A stretch of DNA of 64,000 nucleotides from an uncultured Oscillibacter sp. (GCA_910585245.1 CAJUCO010000006.1:37756-101755), one strand, 5' to 3'. Shown: positions 24,422-33,323, counted from the stretch's first letter. Translations and numbers: made by a program. Notes: generated from the letters alone by a model not told the origin.

Positions 24422-25489
24422 TCACTTGACCTCCTTCCAGGCTTCCTGGGCCGCCCGCTCCACCTCGGACACGCTGGGGATCTTGCCGCCGCAGCGGCCA
24501 TAGAACTTCACGGGCTTCCGCTCCGCAACCGCCAGGTTCACGTCGTCCAGCATCTGCCCAAGGCTCATCTCCACGGTGAGGAAGACTTTCACCCGCTCCA
24601 GGGCGGCAATCTCCCGCAGCCGGGCGTAGGGGTAGGGCCACAGGGTAATGGGGCGGAACACGCCGGCCTTGACGCCTTGCTTGCGCAAATTCTCCGCCGC
24701 CGTCTCGGCCACCCGGGAGGGGGTGCCGTAGGCGACCAGGACCACCTCCGCGTCATCCAGCAGAATCTCCTCCCAGCGGCACTCGTTTTTCTCCATCTCC
24801 AAGACCTTTTTGTGCAGCTCCAGGTTGTGGGCCTCGCAAGAGGGGGCGTCGATGAGCAGGGAGGTGATGAAATTGTTGTGGTCCCGGCTTCCCCGGCCGC
24901 AGGCGGCCCAGGTCTTCTCCGGGAGCTTCCGGGGGGTGCGCTCCTTCCAGACGATGGGCTCCATCATCTGGCCGATGAGGCCGTCCGCCAGCAGCACCAC
25001 GGGGTTGCGGTACTGGTCGGCGATGTCGAAGGCCTCCTGGGTCAAATCCGCCGCCTCCTGGATGTTGGCGGGAGCCAAGACCACGGTGCGGTAGTCCCCG
25101 TTGCCGCCGCCCCGGGTGGCCTGGAAATAGTCCCCCTGGGCGGGCTGGATGGACCCCAGGCCCGGGCCGCCCCGCATGACGTTGACAATGACGGCGGGCA
25201 GCTGGCAGGCCGCCAGATAACTGATGCCCTCCTGCTTCAAGCTGACGCCGGGGGAGGAGGAGGAGGTCATGGCCCTCACGCCGGAGGCCGCCGCGCCGTA
25301 AACCATGTTGACGGCGGCCAGCTCCGACTCCGCCTGGACAAACACGCCCCCCGACCGGGGCATATGATAGGACATATACTCGGGAATCTCGTTTTGGGGT
25401 GTAATGGGGTAGCCGAAGAAGCAGCGGCAGCCCGCCCGGATGGCGGCCTCAGCAATGGCCTCGCTGCCCTTCCAGATTTCTCGTTTCAT
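24422..25489 (-). CDS. vorB: 3-methyl-2-oxobutanoate dehydrogenase, alpha subunit VorB
   Basis: A 355-residue pyrimidine-binding/core subunit of 2-oxoacid:ferredoxin oxidoreductase. GNEAIAEAAIRAGC-type start (here GSEAIAEAAIRAGC), FFGYPITPQNEIPEYM, TSSSSPGVSLKQEGISYL and NVMRGGPGLGSIQPAQGDY are the signatures of VorB. The next gene upstream is its ferredoxin subunit. Together with ilvE it would link branched-chain amino acids to acyl-CoA metabolism. GGAG precedes the ATG at 25489. Confidence 0.93.
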   Translation of the reverse strand: MKREIWKGSEAIAEAAIRAGCRCFFGYPITPQNEIPEYMSYHMPRSGGVFVQAESELAAVNMVYGAAASGVRAMTSSSSPGVSLKQEGISYLAACQLPAVIVNVMRGGPGLGSIQPAQGDYFQATRGGGNGDYRTVVLAPANIQEAADLTQEAFDIADQYRNPVVLLADGLIGQMMEPIVWKERTPRKLPEKTWAACGRGSRDHNNFITSLLIDAPSCEAHNLELHKKVLEMEKNECRWEEILLDDAEVVLVAYGTPSRVAETAAENLRKQGVKAGVFRPITLWPYPYARLREIAALERVKVFLTVEMSLGQMLDDVNLAVAERKPVKFYGRCGGKIPSVSEVERAAQEAWKEVK

Positions 25490-25504
25490 GGGACGCGGCT
25501 CCTT

Positions 25505-25714
25505 TCAGTCTTTTTCAATGGTGATAATGGAATCCGGACACATCTTCGCGCAGCTGGCGCAGCCGATGCAAGCGGCCTCGTCCGTGCAGGACGCCGGGTG
25601 GTAGCCCTTCACGTTGGTGCTACCCTCCAGGGCCAGGATGTGCTTGGGACAGGCGGTGACGCAGAGCCCGCAGCCCTTGCAACGGTCCTGGTTAAAGGTG
25701 AGGTGGATTGCCAT
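25505..25714 (-). CDS. 2 x [4Fe-4S] ferredoxin subunit of the VOR enzyme
   Basis: A 69-residue ferredoxin with two clusters. CKGCGLCVTACPKHI and CIGCASCAKMCPDSI each give CxxCxxCxxxCP. It carries electrons between the TPP subunit and free ferredoxin. It is separated from vorB by 15 bases, and AAAGGAG precedes its ATG. The gap to the upstream ATPase gene is 151 bases without an obvious promoter or terminator. Confidence 0.95.
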   Translation of the reverse strand: MAIHLTFNQDRCKGCGLCVTACPKHILALEGSTNVKGYHPASCTDEAACIGCASCAKMCPDSIITIEKD

Positions 25715-25865
25715 GGTTCAATATCTCCTTTCCTCTTCGCGTCTTGATGAAGCCCGGCAAGATGCCGGAATGGGGAAGACGTCTTTGCCGGACCGGGAAC
25801 GTTTCCCCCGTCCCGGCGGGAAACATCCCCCAGCCGGCCCTTAGCCCTTGTGAGAGGGGGCGTTC

Positions 25866-26540
25866 TCACTCCCAGGGTTTTTTCATCCGGAGCTCCACCG
25901 GGAACAGGGGCAGATCTTCCAGCTGTTTCCAGAGCCGCCGCTCCGCCACGTGGCAAATCAGGGGAATCCCGGTGATCCGGGACACCTCCTCCGCCAGGAC
26001 CGCCCCCTCCCGGACATCCTCCGGCCCGGTCCGGCTGCAAAGGTGCGTGTTATTCACAAGACCCGTGCATCGAAGGCCCGTCACAGCCTCGATATCCCGG
26101 AGGCAGGCGGCGCTTTTCTCCGCCGTGCGAACCTCCGGTCGGGCGGCGTTGACCAAATACAAAAGCCGGTAGTCCTCATTCAGGATTTTAGGCCGGTACC
26201 GGGCCAACACCCGGGCCCCGGAGGGGTCCCCGCCAATGTCCAGCACTCCCCGGACCCCCCGGTCCTCCAGCACGGAAACCAGCTCCGCCGGCAGGGCGGG
26301 AACGTCGGCGTCTGCCAGGGCCTGGGGCGTGGCGATGAGCCGGACCCCCGCCTCCTCCAACAGGGCGCGGTGCTCCCGGCTTCGAAAATAGGGATTTACA
26401 ATGTCCAGATCCGCCAGGGAAACCGCAGCCCCCTCTTCCGCCAGGGCCAACGCCAGGTTCACCGAAAATTCGGTTTTCCCCACGCCGTAGTGCCCGGTGA
26501 CCAGCGTCAGGCGGTGGGGAAAGCGCTCCATAACAGTCAA
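25866..26540 (-). CDS. ParA/CobQ-type P-loop ATP-binding protein
   Basis: A 224-residue soluble ATPase. The deviant Walker A motif VTGHYGVGKTEFSVNLALAL (about residues 12-31) is followed by SLADLDIVNPYFRSREH (switch I) and GVLDIGGDPSGARVLARY (Walker B). Such MinD/ParA-like proteins of unknown role accompany VOR-type operons in Clostridia and may help cofactor insertion; this is inference. The TTG at 26540 is preferred because GGAG lies eight bases upstream. The ATG at 26531, three codons further in, is 17 bases from that site. It is the first gene after the vor promoter. Confidence 0.75.
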   Translation of the reverse strand: MTVMERFPHRLTLVTGHYGVGKTEFSVNLALALAEEGAAVSLADLDIVNPYFRSREHRALLEEAGVRLIATPQALADADVPALPAELVSVLEDRGVRGVLDIGGDPSGARVLARYRPKILNEDYRLLYLVNAARPEVRTAEKSAACLRDIEAVTGLRCTGLVNNTHLCSRTGPEDVREGAVLAEEVSRITGIPLICHVAERRLWKQLEDLPLFPVELRMKKPWE

Positions 26541-26598
26541 GGGGACCACTCCTTCCAGGAAATAGCGCACAAGTTGTCTAGTCTAGGAATAGGTTGTA

Positions 26599-26606
26599 TG
26601 ACGTCA
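26599..26606. promoter_or_regulatory. Palindrome at the start of the vor transcript
   Basis: TGACGTCA, a perfect eight-base palindrome, sits at the expected minus-strand transcription start, seven bases after the -10. The region to 26575 holds further half-sites (TTGTCTAGTCTAGG). It is a candidate operator for the divergent FadR-type regulator. Confidence 0.4.
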
Positions 26607-26634
26607 TTTTATACTAAATCATGCCGCCTGTCAA
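26606..26634 (-). promoter_or_regulatory. Promoter of the ATPase-vor operon
   Basis: On the minus strand a perfect TTGACA (26629-26634) and TAAAAT (26606-26611) are separated by 17 bases. It lies back to back with the plus-strand promoter of the regulator gene, with -35 boxes eight bases apart. Confidence 0.8.
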
Positions 26635-26642
26635 GAGTCTTC

Positions 26643-26671
26643 TTGTTTTTTCCGGCAAAAAGCGGTATAGT
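26643..26671 (+). promoter_or_regulatory. Promoter of the FadR-type regulator gene
   Basis: TTGTTT (26643-26648) and TATAGT (26666-26671) with 17 bases between. An operator-like inverted repeat, TACAG-GTA-CTGTA (26671-26683), covers the transcription start, suggesting autoregulation. Confidence 0.7.
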
Positions 26672-26790
26672 ACAGGTACTGTAACATTCGGATGAAGGGA
26701 ACAAGCAAACTTCTCCGGAGATCAGCCCAGAGGGCGGTTTCCGGTTGGATTTCACGTCCGGCGGTTCTGCCGGAGGATGGAGGAAGATCT

Positions 26791-27471
26791 ATGGAAGGCA
26801 AACGCGCCAAGCTGTCCGAGCAGACGTCGGACCGGCTTTACGAATGGATTGTGGAAGAGCACCGCTACCCCCCCGGCAGCAAGCTGCCCAACGAAAACGA
26901 GCTCAGCGAGGCCATGGGCGTCAGCCGGACCACCTTGCGGGAGGCCATCTCCTTTCTGGTGGCCCAGGGGGTGCTGGACATCCGCAGGGGAAAGGGCACC
27001 TTTGTGGCCGAAAGTCTCCCCGCCCCGGGGATGGACCTGACGGCCCTGGCGGGGGTCCGGTCCCGGGTGCGGGCCAAGGACCTTTTTGAAATGCGTCTGA
27101 TTTTCGAGCCGGCCACCGTGGCGCTGGCCTGCCAGCGGGCCAGTGACGAGGAGCTGGAGCAAATCCGCAAGAAGGCCGAGCGGGTGGAGCGCATCGCCGC
27201 CGAGGGGGGGAACTGGCCCCTGGCGGACCAGGAGTTCCACTGGGCCATCATCAAGGCCTCCCACAACGAGTATATGCGCCGGCTCTATCCCATCATCAAC
27301 AGCGCCGTGGACGAGATCCTTCAAATCTCCCCCAGCCGCCAACGGATGCAGGACATCGCCCTGGGGGACAACCGGACCATCCTGGCCTTTCTCCTCAAGC
27401 GGGACGAGGAGGGGGCTCGCTGCGCCATGAGTATTCACATGAAGCATCTCATCAACACCCTTCAGGACTGA
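26791..27471 (+). CDS. FadR/GntR-family transcriptional regulator
   Basis: A 226-residue regulator with a GntR winged helix (about 5-72: LYEWIVEEHRYPPGSKLPNE, MGVSRTTLREAISFL, and GVLDIRRGKGTFV). The FCD ligand-binding domain follows (about 95-220: LFEMRLIFEPATVALAC, DQEFHWAIIKASHN, metal-binding histidines). FCD regulators usually sense organic acids. The ATG at 26791 follows GGAGGAAG; the 33-codon upstream extension is GC-rich leader. Divergent from the ATPase-vor operon and upstream of the cstA unit, it may control either or both. Confidence 0.9.
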   Translation: MEGKRAKLSEQTSDRLYEWIVEEHRYPPGSKLPNENELSEAMGVSRTTLREAISFLVAQGVLDIRRGKGTFVAESLPAPGMDLTALAGVRSRVRAKDLFEMRLIFEPATVALACQRASDEELEQIRKKAERVERIAAEGGNWPLADQEFHWAIIKASHNEYMRRLYPIINSAVDEILQISPSRQRMQDIALGDNRTILAFLLKRDEEGARCAMSIHMKHLINTLQD

Positions 27472-27614
27472 CGCACCTCTCCCGCTGTGGACAAGTTCGC
27501 CAAAATATCCGTTAAGTTGCATAAATATATAAGCATTTTTTGTGTTTATTGCCGTGTCCGTCCCCAGCTTTTCCCAATTGCCCTTGGCAAAACTTACAAT
27601 TCTCTTGCCTCCAT

Positions 27615-27660
27615 TCACAAATTGTACACAAATTTGTTCAAACCCTCTTAACAAATTGCC
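27615..27660. repeat. Three ACAAATTG-type repeats upstream of the cstA unit
   Basis: CACAAATTGT, CACAAATTTGT and AACAAATTG occur in the 46 bases just before and inside the promoter at 27648-27676. They could bind a repressor such as the adjacent GntR protein. The rest of 27472-27784 holds no gene. Confidence 0.4.
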
Positions 27661-27676
27661 GGGGAGGGTGTATAAT
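27648..27676 (+). promoter_or_regulatory. Promoter of the 171-residue gene and cstA
   Basis: TTAACA (27648-27653) and TATAAT (27671-27676) with 17 bases between. The leader to 27785 is about 100 bases and GC-rich, with an inverted pair GCCGCTTCTTC / GAAGCGGC. Confidence 0.75.
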
Positions 27677-27784
27677 GCGGTGCAAGCTCGGGTTCTTTCA
27701 GGACTCCTTCGGAAGGGGGCGCCCCCTTCCCGCCGCTTCTTCTCAAAGAAGCGGCGAAGCCCAACGGACGAAGCGGAGGCCGGT

Positions 27785-28300
27785 ATGGAGAAAACTCCCC
27801 AGGAATGCTTTGAAAAGCTGTTAAGCGCCTATTCCCACAACTACGACCTCACCCGGGACGTGGAGGCAGAGGGAGGCGGCTCCTTTCCCGCCATGGCCCA
27901 CTATTTTCTGCGGGATGAGCACTACCTGGTTCGCCGGGATAAACAGTTTTACGCCACAGAGCAGCATGACTACACCTTTTTCCACGTGACGGACCGCCTG
28001 GACGCCGCCGGGGCCAGAGACCTGACGGAGCGGGCGCTGAAGACCGGCTTTTCCATGATCAAGCCCCACAAAGAACACATGAGCTCCTTTGTGACTCTGG
28101 TGGTTCTGGCGGAGGTCATCGACGCGGAGGCGGCGAAGATCTTGAAAAAGACCCGTTTTCACAAGAATTTCAGGCTGGCACTCCATGGCTGGATGGAGTA
28201 TCACATAGCCGCAATGGAATGTTCCACCGGGACGTTTCTCTCCAATCCAGCCGGGAGGGGAGCGCGCAAAACCCTGGAGGCCAATTTTGGCTCCAAATGA
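27785..28300 (+). CDS. Conserved hypothetical protein upstream of cstA, 171 residues
   Basis: A soluble 171-residue protein starting MEKTPQECFEKLLSAYSHNY. It has FYATEQHDYTFFHVTDRLD, FSMIKPHKEHMSSFVTLVVLAEVID and a tryptophan-containing C-terminal helix. No catalytic motif, signal peptide or membrane segment is visible and I do not recognise the family. It precedes cstA by 56 bases and shares its promoter, so a role linked to pyruvate or peptide uptake is the best guess from context. GGCCGG precedes the ATG and the site is weak. Confidence 0.75.
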   Translation: MEKTPQECFEKLLSAYSHNYDLTRDVEAEGGGSFPAMAHYFLRDEHYLVRRDKQFYATEQHDYTFFHVTDRLDAAGARDLTERALKTGFSMIKPHKEHMSSFVTLVVLAEVIDAEAAKILKKTRFHKNFRLALHGWMEYHIAAMECSTGTFLSNPAGRGARKTLEANFGSK

Positions 28301-28356
28301 CCCTGGAGGCCCTTTGCCTCCGAAATCAAGAATCATGAAAGAGGGAGAGTGTTTTC

Positions 28357-30090
28357 ATGAACGGATTGGTACTTCTGATTATCAGCGTCGCGGTACTGGC
28401 CGCCGGCTACATCCTCTATGGCCGCTGGCTGTGCAGGCAGTGGGGCGTGGGAGAGCTTGACAAGCCCACCCCGGCCCACGTTCTGGAGGACGGCATCGAC
28501 TATGTCCCCGCCAAGGCCCCCATTCTGATGGGCCACCACTTCTCGTCCATCGCCGGCGCGGGCCCCATCACCGGCCCCATCGGCGCGGCGGGCTTCGGGT
28601 GGCTTGCCTGCACGCTGTGGATTCTCGTCGGCGGTATCTTCTTCGGCGGCGTCCATGACTTTGGCGCCCTGTTCGCCTCCGTCCGCCACGACGGCAAATC
28701 CATCGGCGAAATCATTTCCACCAACATGAGCAAGCGGGCCAAGACCCTGTTTTTGATCTTTGCCTATCTGACGTTGATCCTGGTGGTGGCGGCTTTCGCC
28801 TCCATCGTGGCCGGCACCTTCGGCGCCACCATCACGGACGGCGTGGTGGATTACACCGCCTCCGAGGCCAACGCCCGGGTGGCCATGGTCTCCTTGCTGT
28901 TCATTGCCATCGCCATCGTCTTCGGCTTTTTGGTGTACCGGCGGAACGCGCCCATGAGCGTTGCCAGCGTGGTGGGCGTCATCGCCATTGTGGCCATCAT
29001 CGCCATCGGCATGAATTTCCACCCCATTTACCTGAGCAAGGACGCCTGGATGTGGATCTGCGGCATTTACATCGCCATCGCCTCCGTCACCCCGGTGTGG
29101 ATTCTCCTCCAGCCCCGGGACTATCTGAGCTCCTTCCTGCTGTACGCCATGCTGGCCCTGGCGGTGGTGGCCGTGGTTCTGGCCCGGCCCGACATGGGAA
29201 GTATGCCCGCCGTCAACACCTTCGTGGTCACCAACCCGGATACCGGCGCGGGCAACCCCATCTTCCCCGTCCTGTTCACCACCATCGCCTGCGGCGCCAT
29301 CTCAGGCTTCCACTCCCTGGTCTCCTCCGGCACCACCTCCAAGCAGCTGGATAAGGAAGCCGACGCCAAGCCCATCGCCTACGGCGGAATGCTCCTGGAG
29401 TGCGTCCTGGCTATCTTGACCCTGTGCGCCGTGGCCTATGCCATGAGCTGGAACAAGGCCAACCCCGACTCCGCCCTCAGCGGCGCCACCGCTATCTTCG
29501 GCGGCGGACTGGCCCACATGATCGACGACTCCATCCCCGGCACCTATGATATCCTCTACACCCTGCTGGTGCTGACCTACTCCGCCTTCTGCCTGACCTC
29601 TCTGGACACCGCCACCCGTCTGGCCCGGTTCATGTTCCAGGAGTTCTGGCTGGACGCCAGCAAGGGGGAGACCCCGGAGAACGTCACCGGCTATAAAAAG
29701 GTGCTCTCCAATATGTATGTCTCCACCGGCATCACCGTGGTGCTGGGCGTGCTGCTGGGCCTGAACGGCTATGAGAAGATCTGGGCCCTGTTCGGCTCCG
29801 CCAACCAGCTGCTGGCGGGTCTGGGCCTGCTGGCGGTGGCCACTTGGCTTGGCAACATCGGCAAGAACAACAAAATGTTCCTGATTCCCATGGGCTTCAT
29901 GATCATTGTCACCATCTGCTCTTTGTTGATCAACACCAAGAACCAGATCGCCGTCATCTCCGCAGGCGGCGCGGACTGGGGCCCCTATGTTCAGGCAATT
30001 CTCGGCATCTTGCTGGTGGTCCTGGCGGTGATCCTGGCCATTGAGGGTTGCATGACCATTGCCCACCCCAAGAAGAACCAAAAGGTGTAA
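28357..30090 (+). CDS. cstA: Carbon starvation protein A (CstA/BtsT-type transporter)
   Basis: A 577-residue polytopic membrane protein with about fifteen hydrophobic segments. HHFSSIAGAGPITGPIGAA (about 64-82), GGVHDFGALFASVRHDGKS and GAISGFHSLVSSGTTSKQ are the family signatures. CstA proteins import peptides or pyruvate during carbon limitation. GAGGGAGAG precedes the ATG. It is cotranscribed with the 171-residue gene. The GntR-type regulator just upstream is a plausible controller. Confidence 0.93.
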   Translation: MNGLVLLIISVAVLAAGYILYGRWLCRQWGVGELDKPTPAHVLEDGIDYVPAKAPILMGHHFSSIAGAGPITGPIGAAGFGWLACTLWILVGGIFFGGVHDFGALFASVRHDGKSIGEIISTNMSKRAKTLFLIFAYLTLILVVAAFASIVAGTFGATITDGVVDYTASEANARVAMVSLLFIAIAIVFGFLVYRRNAPMSVASVVGVIAIVAIIAIGMNFHPIYLSKDAWMWICGIYIAIASVTPVWILLQPRDYLSSFLLYAMLALAVVAVVLARPDMGSMPAVNTFVVTNPDTGAGNPIFPVLFTTIACGAISGFHSLVSSGTTSKQLDKEADAKPIAYGGMLLECVLAILTLCAVAYAMSWNKANPDSALSGATAIFGGGLAHMIDDSIPGTYDILYTLLVLTYSAFCLTSLDTATRLARFMFQEFWLDASKGETPENVTGYKKVLSNMYVSTGITVVLGVLLGLNGYEKIWALFGSANQLLAGLGLLAVATWLGNIGKNNKMFLIPMGFMIIVTICSLLINTKNQIAVISAGGADWGPYVQAILGILLVVLAVILAIEGCMTIAHPKKNQKV

Positions 30091-30157
30091 GCGCGCTGTC
30101 TTGAGGGGAGTGCCAGTCTCCGTCAGACCCGCTGTCTCCGGATGAAAAGAAGCGAAG

Positions 30158-30186
30158 GGCCCCGGCGGAATATCCGCCGGGGCCCG
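30158..30186 (+). terminator. Hairpin downstream of cstA
   Basis: GGGCCCCGGCGGA and TCCGCCGGGGCCC form a perfect 13-base-pair stem with a short loop; the following sequence has only a weak T tract. Confidence 0.65.
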
Positions 30187-30357
30187 GCTTGTCCAAAATT
30201 TTTCCATAAGCCGGACGGACTTTCAGAACATCTTAGGGCCTCCAAAGTCCTGCTTTCAACGGCGCGGAAAACCGGCTTTTTTGCGCGTACTTTTCAGATC
30301 GCCTTTCCGCTTCCTTCGAGCGCCGGAGGTTCCTTGGGAGCGGCGATCCCTTAACGG

Positions 30358-30398
30358 CAAAAAGCCCCCCGTGTAGCTACACAGGGGGCTCACTTTTT
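30358..30398 (-). terminator. Terminator downstream of the vanW-like gene
   Basis: AAAAAGCCCCCCGTGTAGC pairs with GCTACACAGGGGGCTCACTTTTT in part, giving a GC-rich stem with A/T tracts on both sides, 16 bases beyond the stop of the minus-strand gene. The stretch 30187-30357 holds no gene that I can support. Confidence 0.75.
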
Positions 30399-30413
30399 AT
30401 CTTTCCGGTATCC

Positions 30414-32213
30414 TCATTCCTCTGACGGCGGAATCACCACAATGGCGGGAGGCTCCTCCGGCGTCACCGGCGCTTCCGGTTCCGCGGGAATTTCAGCCGG
30501 TCCCGTGGCCGGAACTTCCGGCGTCTGGTTCCCAGGAGAAACGGGCTCCACCGGCGTGCCGGGAACGCCGGGAACGCTTCCGCCGGCCTCCGCATCTTCC
30601 TTCGGCGGACCCACCAGCACCAGGCGGTCCCGGTGCTTGTAGTCGCTGATGTCCTCCACATCACTGGAGATCAAGGCTCCGCTTCCATCAAAGATGTTGC
30701 GGTAGGTTTTAACCTTATAGCCGGTATAGGGGGTCACCTTCACCTGCCGCTGTCCCGGGGCCAAGGTAGGGTCCAGCTGTTCCACTTCCTGAAAGGGCGT
30801 GGAGGACAGGGTGTCGTATGTCATTTTCACCACCAGATCGTCCGTCTTGGTGCCCCAGAGCTGAACCGTGAGATATCCCTTGTCGTACTTTGCCACAATC
30901 TTCACAGGGTATTGGGTGTTGTTGGTGAACTTGTAGTCCGGCCCGCCCCAGGACACCGTGGCGTCCATGCCCCGGGTGATGTAGTTGGGAATATAGCGGT
31001 GGGCATAGCGCTCCGTAATTTCCATATTGGAAAGGAGGCAGGCGTAATACAGCGTCGACGAGGGCTGGCACACGCCGCCGCCGATCTCATCCACCGTCTC
31101 CCCCTGGACATAGGCGGGGGCGGCCTTATAGCCCTTTTCCACCGTCCGCTGGCCCACGGTCTCGTTATAGGAGAACAGGTCCCCGCTGTTGAGCACCGTC
31201 CCGTCAAAGGCGGCCGAGGCCAGCTTCACGTTGCTCACCCGGGCGGCGGTGCCTCCCACGTGGGTGGTGCACTCCCCCAGAAGATCCCGGAAGAGGACGG
31301 CCTTCAGCTCCTCCGCCGTGATCTCCGGTTCCCGGATATCGGCGGGAACGGAGACGGTCTCGCCGGGGAGAGCCTTGCTCAACACCCGCTGGGCGGACGC
31401 CGCGTCAAAGGACGCGCCCCGCTTTTCCGGCAAAATGCCTCCGGTGGCAGGGTCATACCGGGCGTTCTCCATCTCGCCGGAGACGGCCTCGTGAACCGTC
31501 TGGATGGACAAGGGCTGGGCGGGCTGGGTGGTGACGTCCACCTGGACCTCCGTCTCCCCGCCGGCTACCGCGTTTTCCAGAGCCAGAGCCAGCCCCGCCT
31601 CTCCCACGGAGCGCCCGTTGGCCTCCTTGGTCAGCAAAATCTCGTCGTCCAGAACCTGAAACGCGCCGTCCAGAGGCTCCAACGCCAAATCCTCCGCCAA
31701 CTGGGCCACGCCCTTTTGAAAGACCTCCTCATCCCGGTCCTGGGCCGTCAGATTGTCTCCGCCGCTGTTGGTGAGGATGGACAAAACCCGGGCTCCCCGG
31801 CTGAGGAAGGGGGCTGCGGCCTGCGCTTCAAAGCGGCGCTGAGCAATGCCGGGGCACTGTTCGGCGGTGTAGCCCAGCTCTCCCAGGGTGACGGTCGCAC
31901 CCCCCGCCTCCGGAAGCCAGCCCTCGCTCTCCGCCGTCTGCACCGGGGAGACGGAGAGGGTCCTCCCCGGCAGAGCCCCGGCCAAAACCTGGCCCGCCTG
32001 CTCCACGGTGAGGCCCCCCACATTCACGCCGCTGATGGTCTCCCTGGGATAAAAGACGGTCCGGGACCCGGCCCAAGCGCAAAGCCCCCCGTAAGCCCCC
32101 GCCATGATGGCGGCGGTGAGGGTCAAGGCCATTATCACCGGAACGGCGGGGTTTTTCTTCACCCGGCTGCCTCCGGAGGTGGCCGTCCTGTCTTCTTTTG
32201 TCATCTGTCCCAT
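30414..32213 (-). CDS. VanW-family cell-surface protein
   Basis: A 599-residue protein with one N-terminal membrane anchor (about 23-45), so most of it is outside the cell. Next come two peptidoglycan-binding-4-like repeats (FYPRETISGVNVGGLTVEQAG; shown here only as ISGVNVGGLTVEQA). The VanW domain follows (LFSYNETVGQRTVEKGYKAAP and GGGVCQPSSTLYYACLLS, the latter with the conserved cysteine), then a G5-like segment and a proline/glutamate-rich tail. VanW proteins are linked to cell-wall metabolism and sporulation; their exact activity is unclear. The ATG at 32213 follows GAGGAGGG. Single-gene unit. Confidence 0.88.
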   Translation of the reverse strand: MGQMTKEDRTATSGGSRVKKNPAVPVIMALTLTAAIMAGAYGGLCAWAGSRTVFYPRETISGVNVGGLTVEQAGQVLAGALPGRTLSVSPVQTAESEGWLPEAGGATVTLGELGYTAEQCPGIAQRRFEAQAAAPFLSRGARVLSILTNSGGDNLTAQDRDEEVFQKGVAQLAEDLALEPLDGAFQVLDDEILLTKEANGRSVGEAGLALALENAVAGGETEVQVDVTTQPAQPLSIQTVHEAVSGEMENARYDPATGGILPEKRGASFDAASAQRVLSKALPGETVSVPADIREPEITAEELKAVLFRDLLGECTTHVGGTAARVSNVKLASAAFDGTVLNSGDLFSYNETVGQRTVEKGYKAAPAYVQGETVDEIGGGVCQPSSTLYYACLLSNMEITERYAHRYIPNYITRGMDATVSWGGPDYKFTNNTQYPVKIVAKYDKGYLTVQLWGTKTDDLVVKMTYDTLSSTPFQEVEQLDPTLAPGQRQVKVTPYTGYKVKTYRNIFDGSGALISSDVEDISDYKHRDRLVLVGPPKEDAEAGGSVPGVPGTPVEPVSPGNQTPEVPATGPAEIPAEPEAPVTPEEPPAIVVIPPSEE

Positions 32214-32330
32214 AAAATCCCTCCTCTTCGGCCTCCACACACGGGCCGTTTCTCTCTCAGGGTATTCTAACACAGATTGCGAAAAAAAGTGATTACAATA
32301 TAGTAACAAGAAAAGGTGGCAAATGGACCA

Positions 32331-33182
32331 TCAGTCCGGGGTTCCCAACTCCTTCCGCTGGAGGGGCGGCGCGGTGCCGGCGGCGCGGCGGGCCTCCCCG
32401 GGCCTTCGGGGAATCCGAATGGTCATCACGATCTCCTCTTCCGTGTCCTCCCGGAGGCACTGGGCCTCCACGCCCGCCTCCCGGACAATGCGTAATCCCC
32501 GGTCCACGCTGTTTAAAAACAGCCGCACGTCCTTCAAAATGTATGTCCGCCGCCCCGCCGGCGCAGCCGTTTGAAGCTGCTGAAGCCGACGCTCCACGTA
32601 TTGCTCCGTCTGGGCCACATTCCAGCTCCGCTCCGCCGCTTTGCGAGCCGCCGACAGGCGCTCCTCCTCGTCCTCCAGCCGGAGAAGGGCCCGGGCGTGA
32701 CGCTCTGTCAGTCCCTTTTCCAAAAGCAGCGCCTGACAGGCCGGAGACAGCCGGAGAAGCCGCAGCTTGTTGGCCACCGCCGAGGCGGACCGGCCCAACT
32801 GAGCCGCGGCCTCCTCCTGGGTGACGCCGCTTTGACGGAGGTAGCTGGCAATGGCCGCGGCCTCCTCGAAATAGTGCAGATCCTGCCGCTGCAAATTCTC
32901 CACCAGCGCCAACAGGGCGGACTCCCGCTCGTCCACCTCCGCCTCCACGCAGGGCACCACCGGCAAGCCCGCCAGACGCGCCGCCCGGAGCCGCCGTTCT
33001 CCCGCCACCAGCTCCCAACCGTCGGGGCGGCGACGAACCACCAGGGGCTGCACCACGCCGTAGCGGCGAATGGATGCCGCCAGTTCCCGCAACGCCCCCT
33101 CGTCAAAGAGCCGCCGGGGCTGGCGGGGATTGGGGCGGATGGACTCCACCTCCAGCCGCAGCACCCGCTTTTCCTCTCCCAT
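32331..33182 (-). CDS. ParB/Spo0J/Noc-family DNA-binding CTPase
   Basis: A 283-residue protein, the usual Noc/Spo0J length. The N-terminal ParB domain has IRPNPRQPRRLFDE, YGVVQPLVVRR and the CTP-binding GERRLRAARLAG (about 64-75), then ENLQRQDLHYFEEA. The HTH domain follows (GVTQEEAAAQLGRSASAVANKLRLLRL, shown in part: QLGRSASAVANKLRLL). No parA lies beside it, which points to nucleoid occlusion (Noc) rather than the chromosome partition pair, but sequence alone does not decide. The start at 33182 has AAGGAGG. It lies near dnaI and dnaD. Confidence 0.88.
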   Translation of the reverse strand: MGEEKRVLRLEVESIRPNPRQPRRLFDEGALRELAASIRRYGVVQPLVVRRRPDGWELVAGERRLRAARLAGLPVVPCVEAEVDERESALLALVENLQRQDLHYFEEAAAIASYLRQSGVTQEEAAAQLGRSASAVANKLRLLRLSPACQALLLEKGLTERHARALLRLEDEEERLSAARKAAERSWNVAQTEQYVERRLQQLQTAAPAGRRTYILKDVRLFLNSVDRGLRIVREAGVEAQCLREDTEEEIVMTIRIPRRPGEARRAAGTAPPLQRKELGTPD

Positions 33183-33323
33183 GGGACCGCCTCCTTCCAA
33201 TTTGTCCCATTCTACAGGAGCGGCTGCGAAAAAACATGGGGAATCTGTCGGCGGCGGGAAATCCCGGGCGGGGAAGACGGATTCTCGCCCCTTTCCCGGC
33301 CCCCAGACGGGTGAACCGCCAAA

